NCBI GenBank assembly: GCA_964387865.1 | Contig: CAYLXC010000015.1 | Location: 1 to 22,055 of the forward strand | Direction of reading: 5' to 3' | DNA: 22,055 nucleotides | Origin: CAYLXC01 sp964387865 | GTDB lineage: Bacteria; Patescibacteriota; Microgenomatia; Daviesbacterales; UBA10151 | Shown: piece after piece, positions 5,995 through 12,687 of the stretch | How positions within the stretch are numbered: the stretch's first letter is position 1 | Layout of the letters: each line of letters opens with the position of its first letter | The notes under the pieces: model-generated | The model's database searches: none | Told to the model about the DNA's origin: nothing | The model's input: the letters and a program-made list of their open reading frames with translations, nothing else | Translations under genes and position numbers: made by a program

Positions 5995-7176
5995 TCATTT
6001 GGTAATATTTTTTTCTACCAGCTCTAAAATTTCCTTTTTAAACCTTTCTTTAGAAAATTTTTCTGCTTGTTTTCTGCAATCTTCTGCTTTAAAATCCTCA
6101 GGATTAAACATCTTTAGCACCTCTATTAGACTTTCAACTGAAACCATTCCCGGACCACCATAAAGTACTCCAGTTTTTCCATCTATTACTGTTTCCAAAA
6201 ACCCACCTGCTTTGGGAGCAATAACTGGTGTTCCACAAGCCATTGATTCAACAGGTACAATCCCAAAATCCTCATCCTCTGATGCTAAAATTGTGGCTTT
6301 AGCATTTGCATAAAGTTTTGGAAGCTCTTCATCAGAAACTTGCCCTAAAAAGCTTGCAGTTGGCAGTTGGTAGTTGGTAGTAAGTCTTTTAAGATTATCC
6401 AGTTCAGGACCTGTTCCCACAACTTTAAGTGGTAAACTTAACATAGCACATGCCTCAACTATTACCTCCATCCCCTTTCCCCTCACAAGCCTTCCCACAG
6501 ACAAAAAATATTCTTTTTTCCCCTTACTACTTACTACTTTATACTTACTACTAATCTCCACCGGCGGATAAATGACTACTGATTCCCTTCTGTAAAACTT
6601 TCTAATCCTTTCTTGAACATTTTTTGAATTTGCAATCAAAATATCTGGTCTTTGCGAAACTTCAAAATCATAAATTCTCATAAAATGATTGATTATCTCC
6701 CCGCCAATCCTTGTCCACCATTTCTTTTTATAGTTAAAAGAGGTTACATATCCATATAAAAATCTGGGCGGGGTATGAATATAACTTATGTGTAAAGTTT
6801 CCGGCTTTGTGATAACAGATTTGGCAAGATGAGTTGCAGAAGATGATGAGATAACCAAATCATATTCTGATAAATCAAAGCTTTCAAACATCATCGGACC
6901 AAATATCCTGAATGCTGATAATAATCTGTTCGCAAATGGAAAGCGCTGAAACCAGGAAGGCCTGATATCCCAGTTTCTAAATCTTTTCCCATTTTCACCC
7001 AAAGCTTCAGGATTATAGTAAGCAGTGTAAATAGGAGCATCTGGAAAAAGTTCATGGAGAACTTCCAAAACCCTCTCTGCTCCGCCATATTCCCTGAGAT
7101 AGTCATGAACCAGCGCAACTTTTAGTTTATCCTGAGCGAACCTGTACTGAGCGTAGTCGAAGTAGTCGAAGGACAT
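5995..7176 (-). CDS. Family 4 glycosyltransferase (GT-B) with repeat-derived segments
   Basis: A 393-residue GT4 enzyme that transfers a sugar from a nucleotide donor, probably in surface-glycan assembly. The acceptor-side N-domain begins K-V-A-L-V-H-D-Y-L with G-G-A-E-R-V at 31-36. The donor-side domain starts near E-Y-F-L-S-V-G-R-L (222-230) and carries the E-x7-E motif, E302 to E310, with G-T-P-V-I-A after it. It resembles the WbaZ-type mannosyltransferase group. Three stretches look derived from repeats: residues 2-16 (a dispersed repeat), 209-218 and 266-275 (heptanucleotide tracts). The start is supported by an extended -10 six bases upstream, so the odd N-terminus is probably really made. 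Confidence 0.9.
   Translation of the reverse strand: MSFDYFDYAQYRFAQDKLKVALVHDYLREYGGAERVLEVLHELFPDAPIYTAYYNPEALGENGKRFRNWDIRPSWFQRFPFANRLLSAFRIFGPMMFESFDLSEYDLVISSSSATHLAKSVITKPETLHISYIHTPPRFLYGYVTSFNYKKKWWTRIGGEIINHFMRIYDFEVSQRPDILIANSKNVQERIRKFYRRESVVIYPPVEISSKYKVVSSKGKKEYFLSVGRLVRGKGMEVIVEACAMLSLPLKVVGTGPELDNLKRLTTNYQLPTASFLGQVSDEELPKLYANAKATILASEDEDFGIVPVESMACGTPVIAPKAGGFLETVIDGKTGVLYGGPGMVSVESLIEVLKMFNPEDFKAEDCRKQAEKFSKERFKKEILELVEKNITK
6353..6380 (-). repeat. Heptanucleotide tract inside the GT4 gene, 4 units
   Basis: On the coding strand the units are CTACCAA, CTACCAA, CTGCCAA, CTGCAAG. They encode residues 266-275, between the predicted nucleotide-binding helix and the F-L-G-x-V strand, where other GT4 enzymes usually have a short loop. 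Confidence 0.75.
6523..6550 (+). repeat. Heptanucleotide tract inside the GT4 gene, 4 units
   Basis: On the plus strand the units are CTTACTA, CTTACTA, CTTTATA, CTTACTA. They encode residues 209-218 (S-S-K-Y-K-V-V-S-S-K), just after P-P-V-E and before the first strand of the C-domain, a linker that tolerates length change. Confidence 0.75.
7131..7173 (-). repeat. Dispersed repeat forming the N-terminus of the GT4 protein
   Basis: The plus strand reads CCTGAGCGAA, CCTGT, ACTGAGCGTA, GTCGAAGTA, GTCGAAGG. This is the CTGAGCG/GTCGAAG type of dispersed repeat found in many bacterial genomes. It encodes residues 2-16 (F-D-Y-F-D-Y-A-Q-Y-R-F-A-Q-D), upstream of where GT4 proteins normally begin (K-V-A-L-V-H-D). 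Confidence 0.7.
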
Positions 7177-7182
7177 AGTTTG

Positions 7183-7188
7183 ATTGTA
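7183..7188 (-). promoter_or_regulatory. Extended -10 box of the GT4 gene, leaderless start
   Basis: TACAAT preceded by TGG on the minus strand, 6 bases before the ATG at 7176. Confidence 0.65.
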
Positions 7189-7224
7189 CCAGAAAAGATG
7201 CGGATTTTTTGCAAAAAGTTAGTC

Positions 7225-8148
7225 TTACGGAGATAGAAGATCCAAAATTCTTGCAAGTAGTGATTCCTGCTCCTCAGTTAATTCCCCTGTTTCTGCTGAA
7301 ACAAATCCTGTTAGATCTATATTAACGGGAAATATTCCAAAAATTCTTAGATGTTTTTTGGCAGGAATCTTATACACAATTTGACCGTCTTTCTCTTCAA
7401 GAGAAATTTGACTCTCTAAAATTGTCAAATTTGTAGAAGTTGTTGCAACGGGTTCTTGAGTTGGGCTTGCAGAGGGGGTTGCTGATGCTGATGCACTAGG
7501 TTGCGCTGAAGGTGTAGCACCTTGGAAAAACTTTGGTCCCAGGCCTTTTTTAAGATGAGCTCTCAACATATTTTGCACAGCATGTGCAGGTAAAACAGTC
7601 AAAACTCTTGAAACTCCGTTTTTAGTCATTATCAGCTGGTTTGTTGCAAGATCAATTCTTAACGGGAATTTTGATATGGCTCTAAGCTCTTGTACAACAT
7701 CCCCTTCGTCTTCATCCTCCTCAGCAGACTCAGTTGCTTCATCCTCATCTTCTTCACCAGATTCAGTAGCTTCCTCGTCATCATCCTTATCTTTGTCTTC
7801 TATTTTAGTTTTTATTAAAAACTCATTACCTCTTTGCTGAATTCTGGTTTTTGTGTTTTCATCTCTAATATCTATTCTTATTCTATCTTCTCTAATATCA
7901 GTCTTTATTCTCTCATCAGAAGTCCTTATCTCCTGCCTGATTCTTTGTTCTGAAGAATTTCCCCTACCACTATCTGAATTGGAAGAATTACCTCTTTCGT
8001 CATTTCTTGCAACTAATCCCTTAACATCTTGAGCGCCATATTTGGTGGTTGTTTGGATATTGGCACCCCCAATGAAACCTACGGCAACTATAATTAATAA
8101 AGGTATCATAAGATGAGCCGCACCTTTTTGGTCTAAAAATTTGGACAT
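7225..8148 (-). CDS. Anchored surface protein with charged repeats and acidic tract
   Basis: A 307-residue protein of unknown function. The N-terminus is M-S-K-F-L-D-Q-K-G-A-A-H-L followed by a membrane segment (about 13-29). A Ser/Asn/Gly-rich spacer (49-66) follows. Then comes a charged region (69-104) with three related units, R-I-R-Q-E-I-R, R-I-K-T-D-I-R-E-D and R-I-R-I-D-I-R-D-E, alternating Ile and Arg with Asp/Glu. Next is a very acidic tract (118-149) with a doubled E-E-D-E-D-E-A-T-E-S unit. A folded-looking middle (150-209) leads to a Pro/Ser/Ala linker (210-232) and a C-terminal beta-rich region. It is probably membrane-anchored and extracytoplasmic. It has its own promoter. Confidence 0.75.
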   Translation of the reverse strand: MSKFLDQKGAAHLMIPLLIIVAVGFIGGANIQTTTKYGAQDVKGLVARNDERGNSSNSDSGRGNSSEQRIRQEIRTSDERIKTDIREDRIRIDIRDENTKTRIQQRGNEFLIKTKIEDKDKDDDEEATESGEEDEDEATESAEEDEDEGDVVQELRAISKFPLRIDLATNQLIMTKNGVSRVLTVLPAHAVQNMLRAHLKKGLGPKFFQGATPSAQPSASASATPSASPTQEPVATTSTNLTILESQISLEEKDGQIVYKIPAKKHLRIFGIFPVNIDLTGFVSAETGELTEEQESLLARILDLLSP

Positions 8149-8155
8149 TAACTTA

Positions 8156-8184
8156 ATTAAATAGAGTTTTGACTATGATGTCAA
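8156..8184 (-). promoter_or_regulatory. Promoter of the surface-protein gene
   Basis: On the minus strand: TTGACA (8179-8184), 17-base spacer, TTTAAT (8156-8161), then 7 bases to the ATG. Leaderless mRNA expected. Confidence 0.7.
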
Positions 8185-8188
8185 GCCA

Positions 8189-9223
8189 TCAAAGGAACAA
8201 AAATACCTTATATAAAAATCCATATAATTTTGAAAGCTCCAATATGCTTTCATTTGTGAATGGTTTGTTTGGTTGAACATGTTCAAAAAGATCTGTTAAA
8301 AGAAAGATTTTATGACCTCTCTTTGATAGAGCCTGATCTAGCTTGACTGACTCAACATATGGAACTAAAGAATCTGATTTATCATGAAGAATAAAAATTT
8401 CAGCACTAAATTTGTCAATGTGTACTTTTGGGTGATATTTTTTTAATCTGTTTAATTCAGCTTGTGGTGCTTGGAAGATGATTGCCTTCATCTCATCAGA
8501 GGTATTTTGATCAAAAATTTTGATAATATCTTCAGCCCCTTTTGCTTCAAGTAAGGCTTTTGTATGGTTAGTAGCATCCTGGGATGGATTCCAATGAATT
8601 ACTTGCCCATTTAATACCATTTTTTGAGTAGCTAAACTTAAAAGATAATCAAATACATCAAAGTATCCGCCAAAAAATACTAATCCATGCACCTTGTCAG
8701 AAATCTGAGGGTCTGATGATGCAACTAATGCTGTTGATGATCCAACAGAAAACCCAACAAATGAAATTTTTTCCTTATCCACTTCCTTCAGATTTTCAAG
8801 ATATTTGAAACTTTCAATAAAAGTTTCCGGTTCTTCGGGTAATGATATTCCCTGATCTAAAGTCTCAAGCCTTGGCCAAAAAACAACATAACCTAATCTT
8901 GATAAAGTATCTGCAAGATGCAAAAGTATTACTTTGTCTTTATCTTGAAGTTTAACACCTGTTGCCAAAATCAAAGCTGACTTTTTATCCCTGCCTTCGG
9001 AAATGAATAAATCTCCCACAATCTTGCCATTTATAGATCTCAGTTCTACCAATCTTCTGATTGGAGATCTTGTTAAAAGACCTAACGGCTTAAGGGGAAT
9101 TTGTGGGAATTCCTCTGTTATAAAAAGGGCTATTTTAAGATGAGTTGAGAGCTGTTTTTGAAAAATAATAATCAGAAAAATTACTGCCACCAAAAATAAG
9201 GGTAAGTACTTTTTTAACTTCAT
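8189..9223 (-). CDS. Membrane-anchored alpha/beta hydrolase
   Basis: Starting from the ATG at 9223, which overlaps the upstream TGA (ATGA), the protein has 344 residues; in-frame TTG (9247) and ATG (9235) starts are alternatives. An N-terminal hydrophobic segment (about 6-21) anchors it. The hydrolase core shows the nucleophile elbow G-F-S-V-G (157-161, S159), the acid loop H-D-K-S-D-S-L-V-P (D284) and the catalytic H315 (F-E-H-V-Q-P). This triad and the H-D-x-x-D-x-x-V-P pattern are like dienelactone-hydrolase or BAAT-type families. The substrate is unknown; esters or peptides of the cell surface are possible. Confidence 0.8.
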   Translation of the reverse strand: MKLKKYLPLFLVAVIFLIIIFQKQLSTHLKIALFITEEFPQIPLKPLGLLTRSPIRRLVELRSINGKIVGDLFISEGRDKKSALILATGVKLQDKDKVILLHLADTLSRLGYVVFWPRLETLDQGISLPEEPETFIESFKYLENLKEVDKEKISFVGFSVGSSTALVASSDPQISDKVHGLVFFGGYFDVFDYLLSLATQKMVLNGQVIHWNPSQDATNHTKALLEAKGAEDIIKIFDQNTSDEMKAIIFQAPQAELNRLKKYHPKVHIDKFSAEIFILHDKSDSLVPYVESVKLDQALSKRGHKIFLLTDLFEHVQPNKPFTNESILELSKLYGFLYKVFLFL

Positions 9224-9765
9224 TTTTTGCGCCATTTGGTAAACCAAATAAACAGTATTCCATAAAGTATGGTACCAACTACCCCTACTACCAAATCATT
9301 TACAACATCAAAAGTTCCTCTGACATTATGTGTACCCAAGAGTACATCCGTGTAATATTCTTGAGCTTCTAAGATTACATGAATTATGTTTGCAAGACCA
9401 ACCCCGCCCCAAAAAGAAAATCCGAATGCTCCCAAAAGCATTGTTGCCAAAGCTGCAGTTGAGTGAAAATGAGGAATAAGATCAAAGTAAAAGAAACTGT
9501 CATATAAATTAAGAGAATTTCCGGCCATATCCAGCCAAAAAATGGAAAGATATAGATTATCCATCCAGAAAGGATAATGCTTCCATTTTTTACGGATAAA
9601 ATAAAAAAATGGAAAGAGTAAACCTAATGTAATGACAATGATGAAATTTCTAATAGGAATAGCTTTTCCGGCAAATCTTGGATCATCAGGAAAAAGCAAA
9701 ACTTCTCCTAAAAAGTAAAGAATAGATAGCCTAATAAGGATATTTACTAATAATCCTATGGTCAT
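9220..9765 (-). CDS. Multi-pass membrane protein, DUF2238/VanZ-like pattern
   Basis: A 181-residue protein with about five hydrophobic segments. Polar residues recur within the membrane part: D95 and H99/H101 (Y-F-D-L-I-P-H-F-H), E133 and E136 (I-L-E-A-Q-E-Y), then D153 and D157 (T-F-D-V-V-N-D-L) before the last helix. A D-L-x-H-F ... E-x-x-E ... D-x-x-x-D-L layout is reminiscent of YjdF/DUF2238 membrane proteins; I am only moderately sure. It is the head of a unit with the alpha/beta hydrolase (4-base overlap) and has an extended -10 six bases upstream. Confidence 0.65.
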   Translation of the reverse strand: MTIGLLVNILIRLSILYFLGEVLLFPDDPRFAGKAIPIRNFIIVITLGLLFPFFYFIRKKWKHYPFWMDNLYLSIFWLDMAGNSLNLYDSFFYFDLIPHFHSTAALATMLLGAFGFSFWGGVGLANIIHVILEAQEYYTDVLLGTHNVRGTFDVVNDLVVGVVGTILYGILFIWFTKWRKK

Positions 9766-9771
9766 AAATCC

Positions 9772-9777
9772 AGTATA
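9772..9777 (-). promoter_or_regulatory. Extended -10 box, leaderless start
   Basis: TATACT preceded by TGA on the minus strand, 6 bases before the ATG at 9765. Confidence 0.65.
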
Positions 9778-9797
9778 TCACCATGTAGCAGGAGCGA

Positions 9798-10619
9798 CTA
9801 AACAAACTTTACCACTTCAATCAACTGATTCAGGGAAAGTTTTGTAGGCTTTGAGTCTGGAGCTGATGAAGATCCGCAAATTACCATATGGTGTGAATGA
9901 TGTAGAAACCATGAAGCTTCCGGATCTTCCTTTTTCAATTTTTCATAAAGATTCATTAAATCCTTTGAATCGGAGTAAAATTGAATTGACTTAAATTTTG
10001 GATCATACATTAAGAATAAATCCCCTTGTTTGGTTTTGCAAAAGGCCCTATCAACTGTCTCAGATGAAACCGCAATTGTTAAACCATATCTTGTCTGAAA
10101 TTCCTGCCTTCCCTCCCAATCCTTTATGCTTTGCTGCCTTCTTTTTAAAACTTCCAATATTCTGTCTAATATTTCTTCACCCAGCTCAATAGCCTTCTTT
10201 GAACTTTCTTCATCACCATCCAGAGGGCGAATAAAAGATTGCACACTAAATTCACTAAATTCATAATTAGGAGCCTTGCCTGTATCAATTAAAGTGTTCC
10301 AATAAACCAACTCCTCCAAGGCTTTGAATTCTATTTCATCTTTTGGTGACATTCCGCTCTCTTTAATATACTGCCAAACAAGGGATGATGCAGATTCTAA
10401 AGTATCACCTTTGTGCTCATCAAATTTACCCCTTCCAATTCCAAAATGAACTACTTCCGGATCAGAATCAACTTTTTTCCCCTCATAAGTTACACCTTCC
10501 TTTGCGGCGGAAAGGAACTTTATTTCGGCATCTTTAAAATAATTGTGGAATTTTTTGAAAAGCCAGATTGCGCAAATATCATCAAGGTGCGGATTTATAT
10601 GGGTAATCAGAGTTTTCAT
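9798..10619 (-). CDS. MYG1/DHH-like predicted phosphoesterase
   Basis: A 273-residue soluble protein. The N-terminus T-H-I-N-P-H-L-D-D-I-C-A-I-W (6-19) resembles the metal-binding first motif of DHH and MYG1 (UPF0160) proteins, with H7 and D13/D14 as candidate ligands. F-D-E-H-K (66-70) followed by a S-A-S-S-L-V-W helix matches the F-D-H-H-Q / S-x-x-G-L-V-W segment of MYG1. The C-terminal H-H-S-H-H-M-V-I-C-G-S segment resembles the late MYG1 motif that ends in a Gly-rich turn. MYG1 proteins are 3'-5' RNA exonucleases in eukaryotes; the bacterial role is unknown. It is transcribed divergently from 10638 by overlapping promoters. Confidence 0.6.
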   Translation of the reverse strand: MKTLITHINPHLDDICAIWLFKKFHNYFKDAEIKFLSAAKEGVTYEGKKVDSDPEVVHFGIGRGKFDEHKGDTLESASSLVWQYIKESGMSPKDEIEFKALEELVYWNTLIDTGKAPNYEFSEFSVQSFIRPLDGDEESSKKAIELGEEILDRILEVLKRRQQSIKDWEGRQEFQTRYGLTIAVSSETVDRAFCKTKQGDLFLMYDPKFKSIQFYSDSKDLMNLYEKLKKEDPEASWFLHHSHHMVICGSSSAPDSKPTKLSLNQLIEVVKFV

Positions 10620-10621
10620 GA

Positions 10622-10627
10622 TATGAT
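10622..10627 (+). promoter_or_regulatory. Extended -10 box of the rightward membrane-protein gene
   Basis: TATGAT preceded by TGA, 10 bases before the ATG at 10638. The TG of the extension lies inside the start codon of the divergent gene. Confidence 0.65.
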
Positions 10628-10629
10628 TA

Positions 10630-10635
10630 ATTCTA
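10630..10635 (-). promoter_or_regulatory. Extended -10 box of the leftward MYG1-like gene
   Basis: TAGAAT preceded by TGG on the minus strand, 10 bases before the ATG at 10619. It faces the rightward -10 across 2 bases, and its TG extension lies inside the start codon of the rightward gene. Confidence 0.65.
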
Positions 10636-10637
10636 CC

Positions 10638-11450
10638 ATGCCCATAGTCAAAAAACTCATATTTGCTCCCTTTTTTTTAATAGTTTTTGGATTCCTCACA
10701 TATAGATTAAATCCCCTGTTTGCATCCTATGATATTATATTTTCCCTTTCCTTTAACACTTTAATTGAGTTTATAATTCTAGCTTGCCTAATTTTACTAA
10801 CAAGCCTTTTATTTACGCTTTTTGCCACATTTGTACAAGATTTTAAAATTGTTGCACCTATTATATTAATTGCTATACTTATACCCTTAGCACTCACCAC
10901 TCCACCGCTAAATCTTATACTTATGGTTGGGACTTTAATAAGCCTTCTTCTTTCATACTTCATACTTGTAAACAGTCTGAAAACATATCTTACTTTTGAA
11001 CCAAGCGCTATACTTGGACCAACAATTAGGCACCTCTCTACTTTTTTAGTTTTAGTAATCTCATTATCTTTCTTTTTATCTGTGAATAAAACCATACAGG
11101 AAAATGGTTTTGAAATACCCGATTCTATAATTGACACAGCCATAAGAATTGCTGCTCCATCTGAAACTGAAACCCAAGAAACACATACTTCAAATAAAAG
11201 TGAACAAATCCTTCCTCAAAATCTGATTAAACAAACACTAAAAGATCAGCTACAAAATGTTTTAAAGCCATATTTGGGAGTCATTCCTGCCGTTTTAGCT
11301 ATTCTACTATTTCTTACCTTACTATCATTTGTTTCACTTCTAAATCTTTTTATTTATCCCCTGCTTTGGATTGTATTTTATATTTTGGAAAAGTCAGGAT
11401 TCGTTAAGTTTACAACAGAACAAAAGATTGTTAAGAAAATGGTATTTTAA
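10638..11450 (+). CDS. Multi-pass membrane protein of unknown function
   Basis: A 270-residue protein with five or six hydrophobic segments: about residues 5-22, 38-65, 70-100, 125-150 and a long C-terminal block 205-250. A hydrophilic loop (about 170-200) rich in Thr, Glu and Ser separates them. The last residues are basic (T-E-Q-K-I-V-K-K). I recognise no family. The open frame extends upstream to 10413, but that part overlaps the divergent gene; the ATG at 10638 fits the extended -10 at 10622, and the ATG at 10623 would overlap that box. The stop overlaps the polA-like fragment on the other strand. Confidence 0.75.
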   Translation: MPIVKKLIFAPFFLIVFGFLTYRLNPLFASYDIIFSLSFNTLIEFIILACLILLTSLLFTLFATFVQDFKIVAPIILIAILIPLALTTPPLNLILMVGTLISLLLSYFILVNSLKTYLTFEPSAILGPTIRHLSTFLVLVISLSFFLSVNKTIQENGFEIPDSIIDTAIRIAAPSETETQETHTSNKSEQILPQNLIKQTLKDQLQNVLKPYLGVIPAVLAILLFLTLLSFVSLLNLFIYPLLWIVFYILEKSGFVKFTTEQKIVKKMVF

Positions 11451-11491
11451 TCTGGCTTCATTTCGCCCCAATTTGGGCCTGTTGTTAAATT
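11447..11491 (-). pseudogene. 3'-terminal fragment of a polA gene
   Basis: On the minus strand the codons read N-L-T-T-G-P-N-W-G-E-M-K-P-D-stop, beginning inside the last codons of the vapC gene. The resident polA ends D-L-K-I-G-P-N-W-G-E-M-K-E-I-R-I-stop. Over the G-P-N-W-G-E-M-K part every residue is the same, while the DNA differs at the third positions of the Gly, Pro, Asn and second Gly codons. That is the signature of a diverged homologous coding end, not a recent copy or chance. Confidence 0.7.
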
Positions 11492-11862
11492 AATTTTAAA
11501 CCTTTAATCCCTTTAAAATCTTTCTTATTTAAAGTAAAAAGATTAGCTTTATTTAGAATAACTGTGGCTGCAATAGCTGCATCTGGAAATTCAAAGTTTT
11601 TGTTATAATCTCTGGTTATCTCTCCTGCAAGTTGAGCAGTCTGGTAGCTGTAGGGCAAAACTTCCATTTTACTCACAATATCCAGAAAAAAACTCTCTTT
11701 TTTAACTTCTTTACTACTTTTACCTGCATATAATTCCTGAATTGTTAATATTGATATTGCCAGTCTTTCTTCTTGGTTTAGTCTAGTGAATTCTTTAAAA
11801 GGGGAATTTTCGTGTGGTCTCCTTAAATAATCTATTAATATACTGGTGTCTATGACTACCAT
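11485..11862 (-). CDS. vapC: VapC-type PIN toxin
   Basis: A 125-residue PIN domain with D5 (V-I-D-T-S), E43 (I-Q-E-L-Y-A-G), D94 (F-P-D-A-A-I-A-A) and D115 (N-K-K-D-F), the standard four acidic residues of the Mg-dependent RNase site. Its start overlaps the end of the AbrB-type antitoxin gene by 7 bases, so it is translationally coupled. Its last codons merge with the polA-like 3' fragment, suggesting a junction right at the gene end. Confidence 0.9.
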   Translation of the reverse strand: MVVIDTSILIDYLRRPHENSPFKEFTRLNQEERLAISILTIQELYAGKSSKEVKKESFFLDIVSKMEVLPYSYQTAQLAGEITRDYNKNFEFPDAAIAATVILNKANLFTLNKKDFKGIKGLKLI

Positions 11863-12116
11863 ATCTTTTTCATCTTTTTAATCGCTTCGATCCCTAACTT
11901 TCTTCTTTTTTGGTAATCCATAAAATCTTGATCTGTCCAGGCACTATTTTTATCTAATCTTTCCAAAACTTCCCATAAACTTTCCTTTTTTTCCAACCTT
12001 ACTCCTTTTTTAGTCTTCTTAATCTCCAATTTTTGGCCTGGTTTAATCCCCAGTTTTTTAGGCAGGGTTACAACAGTACTAGAACCAAGTTGAAATGCAG
12101 AAACAATATCGGTCAC
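11856..12116 (-). CDS. vapB: VapB antitoxin, AbrB/SpoVT type
   Basis: The N-terminal swapped-hairpin domain is clear: F-Q-L-G-S-S-T-V-V-T-L-P-K-K-L-G-I-K-P-G-Q-K-L-E-I, typical of AbrB/MazE DNA-binding antitoxins. The tail (W-E-V-L-E-R-L-D-K-N-S ...) should bind the toxin. I place the start at the GTG at 12116 because AAAGGA lies 9 bases upstream; a TTG start at 12134 (92 residues) is the alternative. The upstream region contains a copy of the AGGACCTGC repeat, whose TATACT (minus strand, 12159-12164) could be the promoter. Confidence 0.85.
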   Translation of the reverse strand: MTDIVSAFQLGSSTVVTLPKKLGIKPGQKLEIKKTKKGVRLEKKESLWEVLERLDKNSAWTDQDFMDYQKRRKLGIEAIKKMKKIW

Positions 12117-12141
12117 GTTTTTGAATCCTTTCAAAAAGGAC

Positions 12142-12201
12142 AGGTTCTGCGAGGACGAAGTATAATTTTCTTTTTACTGAAGTCCGAAGCAGGTCCTTAT
12201 A
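12142..12201 (-). repeat. AGGACCTGC/GCAGAACCT repeat, intergenic copy
   Basis: Ends are AGGTTCTGCGAG and GAAGCAGGTCCTTATA on the plus strand, forming imperfect inverted termini (7 of 9 bases pair). It matches the copy inside polA at 15074-15131 at both ends, with a different middle and nearly equal length (60 against 58 bases). Both copies contain a TATA-rich centre. Confidence 0.75.
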
Positions 12202-12245
12202 TATATGATTTTCTCATTTTATATATATGAAGTCAATAGCTAAAA

Positions 12246-12340
12246 TGGACAAATATGCTACGGCCCGCTTCGACGAGCGAAGCGAGTCGAGTCGTGCTTG
12301 CGTCGCCGAAACTGTGGTGAAGACACGAAGTTTTTGTCCA
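12246..12340. repeat. Intergenic GC-rich hairpin unit bounded by TGGACAAA repeats
   Basis: The 8-base inverted ends are TGGACAAA (12246-12253) and TTTGTCCA (12333-12340). Inside is a strong hairpin with 7-base arms CGCTTCG (12266-12272) and CGAAGCG (12278-12284). It occupies the roughly 300-base space between the vapB and relE-like genes, where I see no full gene. The sequence ATGGACAAATAT at its left end recurs upstream of the relB-like gene (13033-13044). Confidence 0.5.
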
Positions 12341-12414
12341 GTTATTTCCCTATAGGCAAAGAGGCTATGAAATTCTCTATCAGTTTATCCGGCCAATCAG
12401 GTTTTCTCCCCAGT

Positions 12415-12687
12415 TTAGGCCAACTTTATTTCTAAATAATAAACTTCTTTTCTGTGACCAATGCGGTCGACATAGATTGTATCTTTCTCCACATAGAAAG
12501 CAATCCTGTAGTCTCCAAATCTGAATCTGTGGGTTGCCGGAGGTAGGTTAATCAATGGCTTGGAAGCTGTTATTGGCTCTGGTTGCGAAATAAAATACTT
12601 AAGTTTCTTGGTAATCCTTAACTGTGTATTTTTATCTAATTTGCTTAATGTCTTCTTTCCCCGTGAAGTAAACTCTAACTTATACAT
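12415..12687 (-). CDS. RelE/ParE-superfamily mRNA interferase toxin
   Basis: A 90-residue protein with the RelE fold pattern: an N-terminal strand (M-Y-K-L-E-F-T), two helices, then the strand block R-F-R-F-G-D-Y-R-I-A-F-Y-V-E and I-Y-V-D-R-I-G-H-R-K-E-V-Y. Basic residues R54, R56, R61, R79 and the C-terminal Tyr are those used by RelE toxins to cut mRNA on the ribosome. It overlaps the upstream antitoxin gene by 8 bases. Confidence 0.85.
   Translation of the reverse strand: MYKLEFTSRGKKTLSKLDKNTQLRITKKLKYFISQPEPITASKPLINLPPATHRFRFGDYRIAFYVEKDTIYVDRIGHRKEVYYLEIKLA

Noticed and set aside
10413..10637. A 75-residue N-terminal extension of the rightward membrane protein
   Set aside because: It lies wholly inside the divergent MYG1-like gene on the other strand, and the extended -10 at 10622 fits the ATG at 10638.
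11466..11479. Intrinsic terminator between the convergent genes (GCCC ... GGGC)
   Set aside because: The stem is only four pairs plus a mismatch with no T-run after it, and the sequence is better explained as the polA 3' fragment.
12121..12414. tRNA or other structured RNA gene in the GC-rich intergenic stretch
   Set aside because: The stems are short hairpins and inverted repeats. No cloverleaf, T-loop sequence or CCA end could be found.
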